From: VXNE01 sp963665455
GTDB taxonomy: Bacteria > Pseudomonadota > Gammaproteobacteria > Pseudomonadales > Azotimanducaceae
Length of the DNA: 64,000 bases
Assembly: GCA_963665455.1 (NCBI GenBank)
Contig: OY762279.1
Location: 4,836,001 to 4,900,000 of the forward strand
Direction: 5' to 3'
The notes beneath the pieces were generated by a model, which saw only the letters and a program-made list of their open reading frames with translations, made no database searches and was not told where the DNA came from. The translations under genes and the position numbers were made by a program. Positions 41,301 to 49,811 of this stretch are shown piece after piece. How positions within the stretch are numbered: the first letter of the stretch is position 1; every line of letters begins with the position of its first letter.

Positions 41301-43189
41301 TGGCAGAAGCAGCGTCCTCCTCGCCAACACCCGCGCAGCGGCGGGACTACTCGATGTTCGACGCCGAACTGACCGGTGCGGTGATGAACCTCTCGCTGCT
41401 ACGCCGGCTCCTGCGCTGGATGCGGCCCTACCGCGTCACGTTCGCCGTAAGCACCGTGTTGGTGATCGTCGCCTCGACGCTGCAGATCCTGCTGCCCGTA
41501 GTGATCTCCCTGGTCGGCATCGACTACGTCATCGGCGGCCGGACCGACACCGGGACGCCGGACATGGGGATGGTCGACCTCACCGTCGCTCTGTCCGAGA
41601 GTCTCGGCCTGCCGCCGCTGCTGGCCGCATGCTGCCTCTACGCCGTCCTGCAGCTCGCCTGGGCCGTCACCATCCACGCGCACCGGATGACGTTGATCAC
41701 GGCGGTCATCAAGGGCTTGCGCGACCTCCGGCTCGACCTCTTCCGGCACTTGGAAACGCGTCCGGCGTCCTTCTACGACCGCGTCGCCGTGGGCCGCGTC
41801 ATGACCCGGGTGACCAACGACATCGAGGCCCTCTACGAGTTGCTGCGCGGCCTCGGCACCCTGATCGGCGAGTTCGCGCCCTTCCTCGTGGCGCTCGTCA
41901 TCATGTTCTCGGTGAGCGTCAAGCTGACGTGCATCCTGCTGCTCGCGCTGCCCGTCATCGCGGTCGTCACCTTCTACTTCCGGCGGGCGACGCGGGTTCT
42001 CTTCCGCATCGTGCGGCTCTCCGTATCCGCGCTGAACCAGAACCTCCAGGAGAACCTGGCCGGGCTCCAGGTGGTGCAGTTGTCCCGGCGGGAACGCTAC
42101 AACTACGCCCGCTACACGGAGATCAACCAGCGCAACTTGGCGGCCGAGACGAAGTCGATGCGCCTCGAGACCGCGTACGGTGCCTTGACCGACAGCATGG
42201 CCTCCATCGCCATCGGGGCGGTGCTGTGGTTCGGGGGCGGGGACGTGGTCCAGGAGGAGATGACCCTCGGCGGCGTCGTGCTCTTCACCCAGTTCATCGC
42301 CATGTTGTTCCACCCGATCGTGGTCCTCGGCGAACAGCTCAACGTGCTCTTTCGCGCCATGGCCAGCGGCGAGCGCATCTTCCAGGCCCTCGACTGGGAC
42401 GAGAAGATTCACGAGCCGGAGTCCCCCGTCACCCTGCCCCCGCGCTTGCGCGGAGAGGTGACGTTCCGCCGGCTCGACTTCCGCTACGACCCGGACGTTC
42501 CCGTACTACAGGACGTCTCGCTCACCATCGCCGCCGGCGAGAAGCTCGCCATCGTGGGCCCGACGGGTTCGGGGAAGAGCACCCTCGTGAAGCTGCTCGG
42601 ACGCTTCTACGACTTCGACGACGGGCAGGTGTTCCTCGACGACATCGACCTGAACCGCATCCACTCCCGGGACCTGCGCCGCCGCGTCGGCGTCGTGCCC
42701 CAGGACTTCCACATCTTCAGCGGGACCATCCACGACAACATCGCCCTGGGCGACACCGCCATCGACCGGGAACGCGTCGTCGAGGCCGCCAAGGCCGTCA
42801 ACGCCCACGACTTCATCGCCGCGCTGCCGAAGGGCTACGACACGCCGCTCGCCGAGCGCGGGCAGAACCTCTCGCAGGGCCAGCGGCAGCTCCTCGCCTT
42901 CGCGCGGGTGCTCGCCGCGGACCCCGAGATCCTGATCCTCGACGAGGCCACCGCGAGCATCGACACGGAGACGGAACTCCTCATCCAGGACGCGCTACGC
43001 AAGCTCACCGCCGGCCGCACGTCGATCCTCATCGCCCACCGGCTACAGACCATCCAGGAGGCGGATCGCGTCCTCGTGCTGGACGACGGCCAAGTGGTGG
43101 AGGTGGGCACGCACGAGGAACTGCTCGCCGTGCGGGGGCTCTATTTCACGCTGCACGAGCTACAGTTTCAGGAGACAGGAGCGGCATAG
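41300..43189 (+). CDS. ABC exporter half, catalytic subunit
   Basis: 629 residues with six membrane helices and an ATPase domain: Walker A GPTGSGKST, Walker B ILILDEATASID with catalytic Glu, and an H-loop in LIAHRLQTI. The signature reads LSQGQRQL, in which Gln replaces the first Gly of LSGGQ. Combined with the Asp-for-Glu change in the preceding subunit this marks the pair as a heterodimer with one full and one impaired ATP site. The start overlaps the preceding stop (TAATG), supporting equal production. Confidence 0.92.
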   Translation: MAEAASSSPTPAQRRDYSMFDAELTGAVMNLSLLRRLLRWMRPYRVTFAVSTVLVIVASTLQILLPVVISLVGIDYVIGGRTDTGTPDMGMVDLTVALSESLGLPPLLAACCLYAVLQLAWAVTIHAHRMTLITAVIKGLRDLRLDLFRHLETRPASFYDRVAVGRVMTRVTNDIEALYELLRGLGTLIGEFAPFLVALVIMFSVSVKLTCILLLALPVIAVVTFYFRRATRVLFRIVRLSVSALNQNLQENLAGLQVVQLSRRERYNYARYTEINQRNLAAETKSMRLETAYGALTDSMASIAIGAVLWFGGGDVVQEEMTLGGVVLFTQFIAMLFHPIVVLGEQLNVLFRAMASGERIFQALDWDEKIHEPESPVTLPPRLRGEVTFRRLDFRYDPDVPVLQDVSLTIAAGEKLAIVGPTGSGKSTLVKLLGRFYDFDDGQVFLDDIDLNRIHSRDLRRRVGVVPQDFHIFSGTIHDNIALGDTAIDRERVVEAAKAVNAHDFIAALPKGYDTPLAERGQNLSQGQRQLLAFARVLAADPEILILDEATASIDTETELLIQDALRKLTAGRTSILIAHRLQTIQEADRVLVLDDGQVVEVGTHEELLAVRGLYFTLHELQFQETGAA

Positions 43190-43244
43190 CGGACCCGGTC
43201 GGCAGGCGTCGGTCGCCGCAGGGGACGGCCTGCTCCCGAAGAGT

Positions 43245-44225
43245 TCAAGCCGATCCACGTTCCTCGAACACCTCGTCCAGCGTGCACGCGTCAAGCACGT
43301 TCTCGACCCACGCCTCCAGGTCGGTCGCCGGGGCTCCGTGGAGCCGGTCCGAAACCGCGGCGGGAAGCCGGCCGAAGCGCCGCCGCAACTGCCGCTCCAA
43401 CACCTCGACAAGGCCCTCGCGCATGCCCTCGACCCGGCCCTCGCGCTTCCCTTCGACGCGGCCCTGCCGCATGCCCTCGTCGCGGCCCTGCCGCATGCCT
43501 TGCCGCATGCCCTCGTCGCGCGCCCTCTGGATCATTCCCGCCATGGTCTTGCTCTCCTCCGGATATCGCCGCCGGTAGGTTTCGTACTCATTGTCCGTGA
43601 GGGCGGCGTAGATGTCGATGAACTGAAGATACTTCGCGAGCTTGACGCCGTCCGGCTCCAGTGCCCGCAGGCCGCGCACCGCATGCGCGAACACGTCCAC
43701 CCGGTCCATGTCCGCCGGCCGGCGCATGTTCGGCAGGTTCACCAGGGCGACCGGGTTGTCGCTGTCCCGCCACGCGGCCACGTCCATCGCGTCGAGCCGG
43801 CAGGACAGGTGGTCGAACGTCAGGTAGCGGCCACGTTTGGTATCCAGCGCGAGCGTCTCCGGCGCCGGGCCGGCGCGCAGGAAGATCGACACCGGCACCA
43901 CGCGGTCCGTCCTCAGCAGCTCCGCCAGGTGGAGGCTGTAGCGCGCCAGCCGGTGCGGCGAGAAGCGCCCGCCGTCGGTCTCCTCCTCGAGGGCGAACAC
44001 CACCGCTTCGCGGCGGCCGTCGGCCCAATCGACGCGCAGCGGCGTGTCCAGCTCGTGGTAGCGTTGGCCGAGCCGCTCCTGTAGTTGCTCCTGTCGTAGC
44101 GGCACGACATCCACGTCGTCCTCCGGCCCGGGCGCCTCCTCGGGGGCGAAGAACGCCAGCGCCTGGCGCGGGTAGTCGAGGATCAGGTTCTTGAAGTTCT
44201 GGTCGTGGCTGATCGGCCTCGCCAT
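43245..44225 (-). CDS. Rpn/PD-(D/E)xK transposase-like nuclease family protein
   Basis: 326 residues. The N-terminal nuclease-like domain contains FKNLILDYPRQALAFFAP, then LDTPLRVDWADG...VVFALEEETD, the Asp...Glu pattern of recombination-promoting nucleases (Rpn, YhgA-like). Near residues 237-275 is a run of EGM/RQG/REG-type four-residue repeats (DEGMRQGMRQGRDEGMRQGR and onward), a hallmark of this family, followed by a short helical tail. Biological roles proposed for the family are recombination and phage defence. The gene stands alone, converging on the ABC exporter. Confidence 0.75.
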   Translation of the reverse strand: MARPISHDQNFKNLILDYPRQALAFFAPEEAPGPEDDVDVVPLRQEQLQERLGQRYHELDTPLRVDWADGRREAVVFALEEETDGGRFSPHRLARYSLHLAELLRTDRVVPVSIFLRAGPAPETLALDTKRGRYLTFDHLSCRLDAMDVAAWRDSDNPVALVNLPNMRRPADMDRVDVFAHAVRGLRALEPDGVKLAKYLQFIDIYAALTDNEYETYRRRYPEESKTMAGMIQRARDEGMRQGMRQGRDEGMRQGRVEGKREGRVEGMREGLVEVLERQLRRRFGRLPAAVSDRLHGAPATDLEAWVENVLDACTLDEVFEERGSA

Positions 44226-44350
44226 GCGTCGCGTCCCGTGGTGGGTTCGGGCATAGCTTTAGCCACTTGCGGCGAATGTGGAATCGGCTATCGCTGACGT
44301 TTCTGTAGGAAATTCGCCCGACATGAGTGGGGCGATCACGCACGATTGCG

Positions 44351-44420
44351 GAGAGCAAGCCCTCGCGCTCCCCGGCTGAGGGCTCTTGCGAGGGGCAGGC
44401 CCCTCGCGCTCCCCGGCGCA
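44351..44420. repeat. Dispersed palindromic repeat, copies B1 and B2
   Basis: B1 (44351-44390) carries AGCAAGCCCTCGCGCTCCCCGGCTGAGGGCTCTTGCG with outer arms that pair imperfectly; B2 (44388-44420) has the perfect hairpin GCGAGGGGC-AG-GCCCCTCGC and the tail GCTCCCCGG. They match copy A at 39493. The copies sit in the 205-bp space between the Rpn-like gene promoter and the epimerase terminus, with no gene nearby. Confidence 0.6.
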
Positions 44421-44430
44421 CCGCAGCACC

Positions 44431-44865
44431 TCAACCGCGACGGCGCGTCGGCACCAGCTCGGTCAGGATCCCGCCAGCGGTCTTGGGATGGAAGAACGCG
44501 GCCGAGACGTTGCCGCCCTCCGGCCGTCCGCCGAGGTCGATCTGCCGCATGCCCTTGGCCCGCAATCGTGCGGCCTCCTCCTCGACGTCGTCGCAGCCGT
44601 AGCCCCAGTGATGCAGCCCGGGGCCGAAGCGCTGTAGGTACTTCCAGGTCCCGGCCTCCGGCACCACCGGCACGAGCACCTCCACGCGGGTTTCGCCCAC
44701 GCCGACCTGGAACATGTAGTTGTGCGTGCCCTCCGGCGGGAAGTAGGCGCCATCCGGGAGCGGGGTGCTGTCGTGCAGGGGAAAGCCGAGCTTGCCCTCG
44801 AGGGTCTCCATCGCCTCCTCGATGCTGTGGGCGACGATGCCGATATGGTCCAGGCCCGTGATCAT
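44431..44865 (-). CDS. mce: Methylmalonyl-CoA epimerase
   Basis: 144-residue VOC-fold protein that interconverts (R)- and (S)-methylmalonyl-CoA in propionyl-CoA breakdown. Metal ligands and substrate loop are seen in LDHIGIVAHSIEEAM, the GLHHWGYGCDDVEEE strand and AFFHPKTAGGILTELVP. Length is normal. B12-dependent methylmalonyl-CoA mutase should exist elsewhere, which fits the B12-regulated receptor at 61061. The threonine dehydratase gene lies 50 bp upstream on the same strand. Confidence 0.88.
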   Translation of the reverse strand: MITGLDHIGIVAHSIEEAMETLEGKLGFPLHDSTPLPDGAYFPPEGTHNYMFQVGVGETRVEVLVPVVPEAGTWKYLQRFGPGLHHWGYGCDDVEEEAARLRAKGMRQIDLGGRPEGGNVSAAFFHPKTAGGILTELVPTRRRG

Positions 44866-44914
44866 GCGTTTTCCTCCCGGTTTTCGCCCATCGTACTACG
44901 TCGCAGAGCCCTCC

Positions 44915-46132
44915 TCAGCCGTCGACCCGGACCTCGTAGCCGGCCTCCCGCAGCGCCCCCACCACCGCCTCCACCTGCTCCTCGCCGCGCATCTGGAGCA
45001 CGAGTTCGACCACGGTGGCGCGCACCGAGGAGGTCCCGAACGCGCGCTGGTGCACGATGTCAACGATGTTGCTGTCGAGGGCGCCGAGGCGTTGGGTCAG
45101 TTCCCCGAGGGCCCCCGGGAGATCGGGAATCTCGACCGAGATGCGCACCAGCCGCCGGCTGCGGACGAGCCCGCGCTGTAGCACCGAGGAGAGAATCATC
45201 ATGTCGATGTTGCCGCCCGAGAGCACGAGGACGGTCTTGCCGGCGGCCACGGACGGAGCCGCAATCACGGCGGCCAGCGCCGCCGCGCCGGCCCCCTCGG
45301 TGACGGTCTTTTCGAACTCGAGCAGCAGGAAGATGGCCCGTTCGATGTCGCTCTCCGAGACGGCGATCATGCGGTCCACGTGCCGCCGGATCAGGTCCAT
45401 GGCCGCCGGTCCTGGTTCGTCAACGGCAATCCCCTCCGCAATCGTGCCCGATGGTCCCTGGGTGGGCACCCGCTCGTGGAACGCGTCGGTGGCGGCCCGG
45501 AAGCGTTCGGCCTGCACCCCCACCAAGGCCACGTCGGGCCGCAACGCCTTGGTCGCGATGGACGTGCCGGCCAGCAGGCCTCCACCACCCACCGGCACGA
45601 TCAAGGTGTCGAGGTCCGGCACCTGTTCGAGCACCTCGATGCCGAGTGTCCCCTGCCCCGCCATCACGGCGGCGTCGTCGAACGGATGCACGAGGATGAG
45701 CCCGCGCTCCGCGACCAGGCGATGCGTGTGCTCCAGGGTCTCGGCGAAGCGGTCCCCGTGCAAGAACACCTCCGCGCCGAACACCCGCGTCTGCGCCACC
45801 TTGGCATTCGGAGTGTGCCGGGGCATCACGATGGTCACGGGGATGCCCAAGCGCGAGCCGTGGTACGCGAGCGCCTGCGCGTGGTTGCCCGCGGACATGG
45901 CGATGACGCCCTGCCGGCGCTCGTCGGCGCCGAGCAGCAGCAGCCGGTTCAACGCGCCCCGCTCCTTGAAGGACGCCGTGAACTGGAGATTCTCGAACTT
46001 GAGGTAGAGGTCGGCGCCGAGCGTTGCGGACAGCGTCTCGGAACGCAGCAGGGGCGTGCGCACGATGTCCCCGCCGATACGCTCCCGGGCTCGCTGGATG
46101 TCCTCGAACGTGACGGTCAGGTCTGCCGCCAT
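44915..46132 (-). CDS. Threonine ammonia-lyase (threonine dehydratase)
   Basis: 405 residues from ATG 46132. A PLP enzyme that converts threonine to 2-oxobutyrate: the PLP-Lys lies in TASFKERGALN, the phosphate-binding loop is VGGGGLLAG, with SAGNHAQALAYHG. A single C-terminal ACT domain (RLVRISVEIPDLPGALGEL) indicates the catabolic-length form with one regulatory domain, between TdcB and the two-ACT IlvA. 2-Oxobutyrate feeds propionyl-CoA, so the position next to the epimerase makes metabolic sense. Confidence 0.9.
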   Translation of the reverse strand: MAADLTVTFEDIQRARERIGGDIVRTPLLRSETLSATLGADLYLKFENLQFTASFKERGALNRLLLLGADERRQGVIAMSAGNHAQALAYHGSRLGIPVTIVMPRHTPNAKVAQTRVFGAEVFLHGDRFAETLEHTHRLVAERGLILVHPFDDAAVMAGQGTLGIEVLEQVPDLDTLIVPVGGGGLLAGTSIATKALRPDVALVGVQAERFRAATDAFHERVPTQGPSGTIAEGIAVDEPGPAAMDLIRRHVDRMIAVSESDIERAIFLLLEFEKTVTEGAGAAALAAVIAAPSVAAGKTVLVLSGGNIDMMILSSVLQRGLVRSRRLVRISVEIPDLPGALGELTQRLGALDSNIVDIVHQRAFGTSSVRATVVELVLQMRGEEQVEAVVGALREAGYEVRVDG

Positions 46133-46323
46133 TTTGCGCCACCCACCACCGCGGGCCGCGCAGTATAGCCGCGTCGGAACGGCTTTCCGCACCGGCCGGA
46201 CGCACACCGCCAACCGTCCTCCGACCACGGCACCGCGGACCGTGCTCGAAGGTTCCTTACCCCTTGAAAGCGAAGCGGCGAACTCGATTGATCAACGCTG
46301 CTCCCCCGCGTAACCTCCTGCGC

Positions 46324-46593
46324 ATGAGTGACAACACCGCCGCCATCCACACGGCCCTGGAGGAGTTGACTGGCCTGCCTACGCCGGTCCACGCGTGGCG
46401 CGTCAAGGAAGGACTCGACGCGACCGATGACCCGGCAGTCTGGGTCTGGGCCATCATCGACGAAGCAGACTACGACGCAGAGGCCCTTCACCAGGTTAAG
46501 GACATGGCCCGGGCTGTGGTGCGGAGCACGGTGCCCGGCCTCTGGCCCTATGTCCTCGTACGCGGCCTGGGCGAGCCCGACCCTACAACGTGA
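46324..46593 (+). CDS. Small conserved protein coupled to a HEPN-like gene
   Basis: 89 residues: IHTALEELTGLPTPVHAWRVKEG, then DPAVWVWAIIDEADYDAEALHQVKDMARAVVR. The fold is unknown to me, though short alpha/beta proteins with this VWAIIDE...L..VKD pattern appear next to HEPN genes. A GTGA overlap couples it to the next gene. An antitoxin or regulatory role is inferred from that pairing only. An earlier in-frame ATG at 46264 exists but lacks a conserved N-terminus. Confidence 0.55.
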   Translation: MSDNTAAIHTALEELTGLPTPVHAWRVKEGLDATDDPAVWVWAIIDEADYDAEALHQVKDMARAVVRSTVPGLWPYVLVRGLGEPDPTT

Positions 46594-47099
46594 GCCTACA
46601 TCACGACCTACTCGCCCAGGCGCTGCACCTCGCCACGAGGGAACCGAAGAAGCCAAAGCAGGCCAGCCTTCGTCGCAGCGTCTCCGCTTCCTACTACGCG
46701 GTCTTCCATCTCCTCGTGGACAGTGCCGTGAGGCGTCTCGTCTCCGGCCAAGACCGCACCGCGCTAAGAAACTGCCTGCGCCGTGGCTTCAGCCACGCCA
46801 CCATGACGAGAGTCGCCCGCCAGTTCGCCGGCGGTGGGGTCTCGCCCAAGCTCGAACCGGGACTCAACCAGCTGCGGCTCCAAACTGAACTGATCAACGT
46901 CGCCGACACCTTCGCCGCCCTACAAGACCATCGTCACAGGGCCGACTACGACATGGCACATGCGTTCACGCGCATCGAGGCACTCAACCTCGCCCAGGAC
47001 GCCAGACGCGCCTTCTCGAATTGGGACGTGGTGCGCAACACCGTCCAGGCAGACACGTTCCTCGTCGGCCTACTATCCTTGGACATCCTCCGGACCTAA
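46590..47099 (+). CDS. HEPN-like domain protein
   Basis: 169 residues, GTG start overlapping the preceding stop. An all-helical protein with RRSVSASYYAVFHLLVDSAVRRLV (first HEPN helices) and LQDHRHRADYDMAH, a C-terminal motif that resembles the Rx4-6H/ADY element of HEPN nucleases. HEPN proteins often act as RNases in toxin-antitoxin or antiphage modules. The partner here is not a recognisable MNT nucleotidyltransferase. No helix-turn-helix is evident. Confidence 0.6.
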   Translation: MSLHHDLLAQALHLATREPKKPKQASLRRSVSASYYAVFHLLVDSAVRRLVSGQDRTALRNCLRRGFSHATMTRVARQFAGGGVSPKLEPGLNQLRLQTELINVADTFAALQDHRHRADYDMAHAFTRIEALNLAQDARRAFSNWDVVRNTVQADTFLVGLLSLDILRT

Positions 47100-47155
47100 G
47101 TCCGTGCCTTCCGCCGGGGACACCGGAGTCACGGCCCCTTGACCGCGACACGTCG

Positions 47156-48376
47156 TTACGCCGACATCGAAACCCGCGCCAACGTCCGGCGCACGATGAC
47201 GAGACTCGCGGCCACGAGCACCCCCGAGAGCGCGAACGCGGCACCGGGGAAGTAGACCGGGGCCGCCGGAGACGTGAAGTACGCGAAGAGTTGCGTCATC
47301 ACGATGGGGCTCACCACGGAAGTGGCGCTCGCGACGCTGCCGATGGCACCTTGTAGCTCCCCCTGCGCATCGGGCGCGACGTGTCGGGACATGACCCCGG
47401 TCAAGGCCGGCATCACCAATCCGGACCCCGACCCGACGACGATCCACACATAGAGCATCCACCCCACCGGAGACAGCAACGCATAGCCAACGAAGCTCAA
47501 CGCGGCCAACGCGAGCCCCACCGCCGCCACGCGCTCGGCGCCCCAGGCCGGGATCGCGCGGCGGATGACGAAACCCTGCACGATCAGCATGCACACGCCG
47601 ACGGCACCCAGCGAGAAACCGACCTCTCGGGGACCCCACGCATAACGCTCCATGCTGAAGAACGCCCATGTCACCGGCAGCGAGTTCTGCGCCAGCATGT
47701 AGAGGAAGTACGCGGCGAGAATCCCCACGACGAGGGGCAGGTGGGCCATCTGCCGGAACGCGCCCAAGGGGTTGGCGCGGCCCAAGTGGAACGGCCGTCG
47801 ATTCTCCGGCGCCAAGGTCTCCGGCACCGCCACCCAGCCGAATGCGGCGTTGGCGAACGCGATGGCGGCGGTGGCGAAGAACGGCGTGCGCGGACCGAAT
47901 TCGCCGAGGAACCCTCCGATCACCGGACCCAGGATGAATCCGACGCCGAAGGCGGCGCCCATCAGCCCGAAGTTCTGCGCCCGCTTGTCCGGCGGGAAGA
48001 GGTCCGCGACGCACGCATTGGCGATGGCGAAGCTCGTGGCGGACATGCCCGCCACGAGGCGCCCGACGTAGAGCCAGGCGAGGGTCGGCGCGAAGCCCAT
48101 GATCAGGTAATCCAGACCGAATACGAACAGCGAGACCAGCAGCACGGGCCGCCGCCCGAAACGGTCCGACAAGTTGCCGGCCAGCGGCGCGAAGAAGAAC
48201 TGCATCAGCGCGTAGACGAAGACCAGCCAACCGCCGTGCCGTGCCGCCTCGTGCAGCGGATCGCCCGTGACATCCACGATCAACTCGGGCAGCACCGGCA
48301 TGACAATGCCGAACCCGACGGAGTTCAGGAGGACGGTGACGAAGATGAACGCAACGGCGCGGTTGGCGGCGGTCAT
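47156..48376 (-). CDS. MFS efflux pump, Tet/TCR type
   Basis: 406 residues with twelve predicted membrane helices. The TetA-like N-terminus (VTVLLNSVGFGIVMPVLPEL), loop 2-3 motif SDRFGRRPVLLVSLFVFGLDYLIMGF, and GRLVAGMSATSFAIANACVADL place it in the TetA-type drug:proton antiporters. Substrate is unknown; resistance should not be assumed. Start M48376 is the first Met with the family N-terminus. It stands alone, next to a frameshifted DNA methyltransferase gene. Confidence 0.85.
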   Translation of the reverse strand: MTAANRAVAFIFVTVLLNSVGFGIVMPVLPELIVDVTGDPLHEAARHGGWLVFVYALMQFFFAPLAGNLSDRFGRRPVLLVSLFVFGLDYLIMGFAPTLAWLYVGRLVAGMSATSFAIANACVADLFPPDKRAQNFGLMGAAFGVGFILGPVIGGFLGEFGPRTPFFATAAIAFANAAFGWVAVPETLAPENRRPFHLGRANPLGAFRQMAHLPLVVGILAAYFLYMLAQNSLPVTWAFFSMERYAWGPREVGFSLGAVGVCMLIVQGFVIRRAIPAWGAERVAAVGLALAALSFVGYALLSPVGWMLYVWIVVGSGSGLVMPALTGVMSRHVAPDAQGELQGAIGSVASATSVVSPIVMTQLFAYFTSPAAPVYFPGAAFALSGVLVAASLVIVRRTLARVSMSA

Positions 48377-48541
48377 GCTTACGCTTCCGACTACTCGACA
48401 CCAAGGTCCCGGCCGCCTTGCCGGGGAACCGAGGCGTTCAGCCCGAACCTTCGCTCGCCGCAAGAAGGGCTTCGAGCTCCGCGTGCTCCCAGCCCTCCGG
48501 AGGGAGTTCTCGTTGCGGAGGTGATTGAGGAGCGTCTTGCG

Positions 48542-49608
48542 TCACATCGATGCCAGCCGGTCCACCGCAGCCGCGTAAAACTCGGGATTCGTCTCGGCTG
48601 CATCGTAGCGACGCCCGAGACGGCGCGACACGATGGCCCCGGGGCATAGGCCTCCGAACGGCTCCCACACCGCGTCGCCCGGTTCCGTCGACGCCCGCAC
48701 GATCAGGTCGATGAAGCGCAGGGGTTTCTGGCTGCCGTGCAGGCTCCTGAACTTGTACTTCATCGCCGTTCGCAACCCCTGGATGCGCTCGCTGCCCGCC
48801 ACTTGGGGAGCGCGCCAGACATTGGTGACGCCGGTCGTGCATCGAAACTTCGCCCGCAGACGACCCCAGGCGGCGCCCGACAGGGGCTGGCGCCCGTCGA
48901 TGCTGAAGTAGGGCCGGCCTTCCGGACGGCCGTGCTCGTTCGCGTACGCCGCGAGCTTCACGAACATCTCGACGGGGGGTAGTACCAAAGGTGGTCTGCG
49001 GTCAGGTACTTTCGGGTCGCCGCGTTGAGCACGCCGCATGCATCGTTCGCGACACGCAGGGGCAATCCCGAACGCCGCCACTCGTGGCGCAGCCACTGCT
49101 GCATGCTCAGGGATGCATCTCCCGCCCGAAACGTCGGTGCCTTGACGTAGTGTACGCAGACCTCCGTGACGACGGGGAACTTCCGTAGGGTCTGCGTGTT
49201 CGCGTGGCCGGCGATGTGCCCGAGCCCCTTGTCCCAGATGTTGCAGCAGCGGTATTCCCAACCATGCGCGACCAGAACGGGATGGACGGTCGCCCAACCG
49301 ACCTCCGTGTTCCAGAACCAGAGCGTCGTCTCGGCCGTCGCACGCGCGCTCCACGCCTCAATGTGGGGCTCGTACCACGCGGCAAGGGACTCCGCCGTAT
49401 GACTGTCGCCCGGAAAGCCACCGATGCCGTACGGCCCATCGGAGATGATGCACACCGGGCTCGGCCAACGCGCATATTGGCTTTCCGCGGGACCGAAGTG
49501 GATGGCCACGTCGTCGCGGGCGCAATGGTCGCCTTGCTCGGGGTCCAAGGTGGCCGGTTGCACTTCCGGGAGCAGTTGCGGCTGCGCCATGTCGACCGTT
49601 TCTTCCAT
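48542..49608 (-). pseudogene. DNA methyltransferase (beta class) split by a frameshift in a C6 tract
   Basis: The first frame starts at ATG 49608 or 49590 and carries catalytic SDGPYGIGGF, FWNTEVGWATVHPVL and HANTQTLRKFPVVTEVC; it reads LWYYPP and then stops at 48958. The second frame resumes VEMFVKLAAYANEHG, and contains HGSQKPLRFIDLIV and the SAM site AVWEPFGGLCPGAIVSRRLGRRYDAAE, ending at 48542. The two join if the run CCCCCC (complement of 48974-48979) had one more C. The motif order is that of beta-class methyltransferases. It may be a true null allele, a phase-variable gene or an assembly error. No nuclease partner is adjacent. Confidence 0.75.
48974..48979. other. Homopolymer (G6 on plus strand) at the methyltransferase frameshift
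   Basis: A run of six G on the plus strand (C on the coding strand) at the point where the two halves of the methyltransferase frame must join. A length change by one base would restore or destroy the gene. The tract is short for a classical phase-variable repeat. Confidence 0.5.
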
Positions 49609-49811
49609 GTGGCGACCGACCGGGGATCCTCCAGCGTGGCGGCGGTGGGCACGCGGAACGGCCCGCTGCCCTAGGTCGGGCCATGTTGGCGACACGCCCC
49701 GTAGGGTGTCAAGCCGCCATTCGCCCGGAGACGTGCAAGGCCACTTCGCCCACACCCTTGATTCGGGGCGGGGGCCGGTCCAATCTCCTGAGAGTACGCG
49801 AGTGTCCCGCC

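Noticed and set aside
43410..43530. CRISPR-like or tandem DNA repeats
   Set aside because: The periodicity comes from codons for the EG-rich peptide repeats of the Rpn-like protein. No spacer structure exists. No CRISPR array was seen anywhere in the window.
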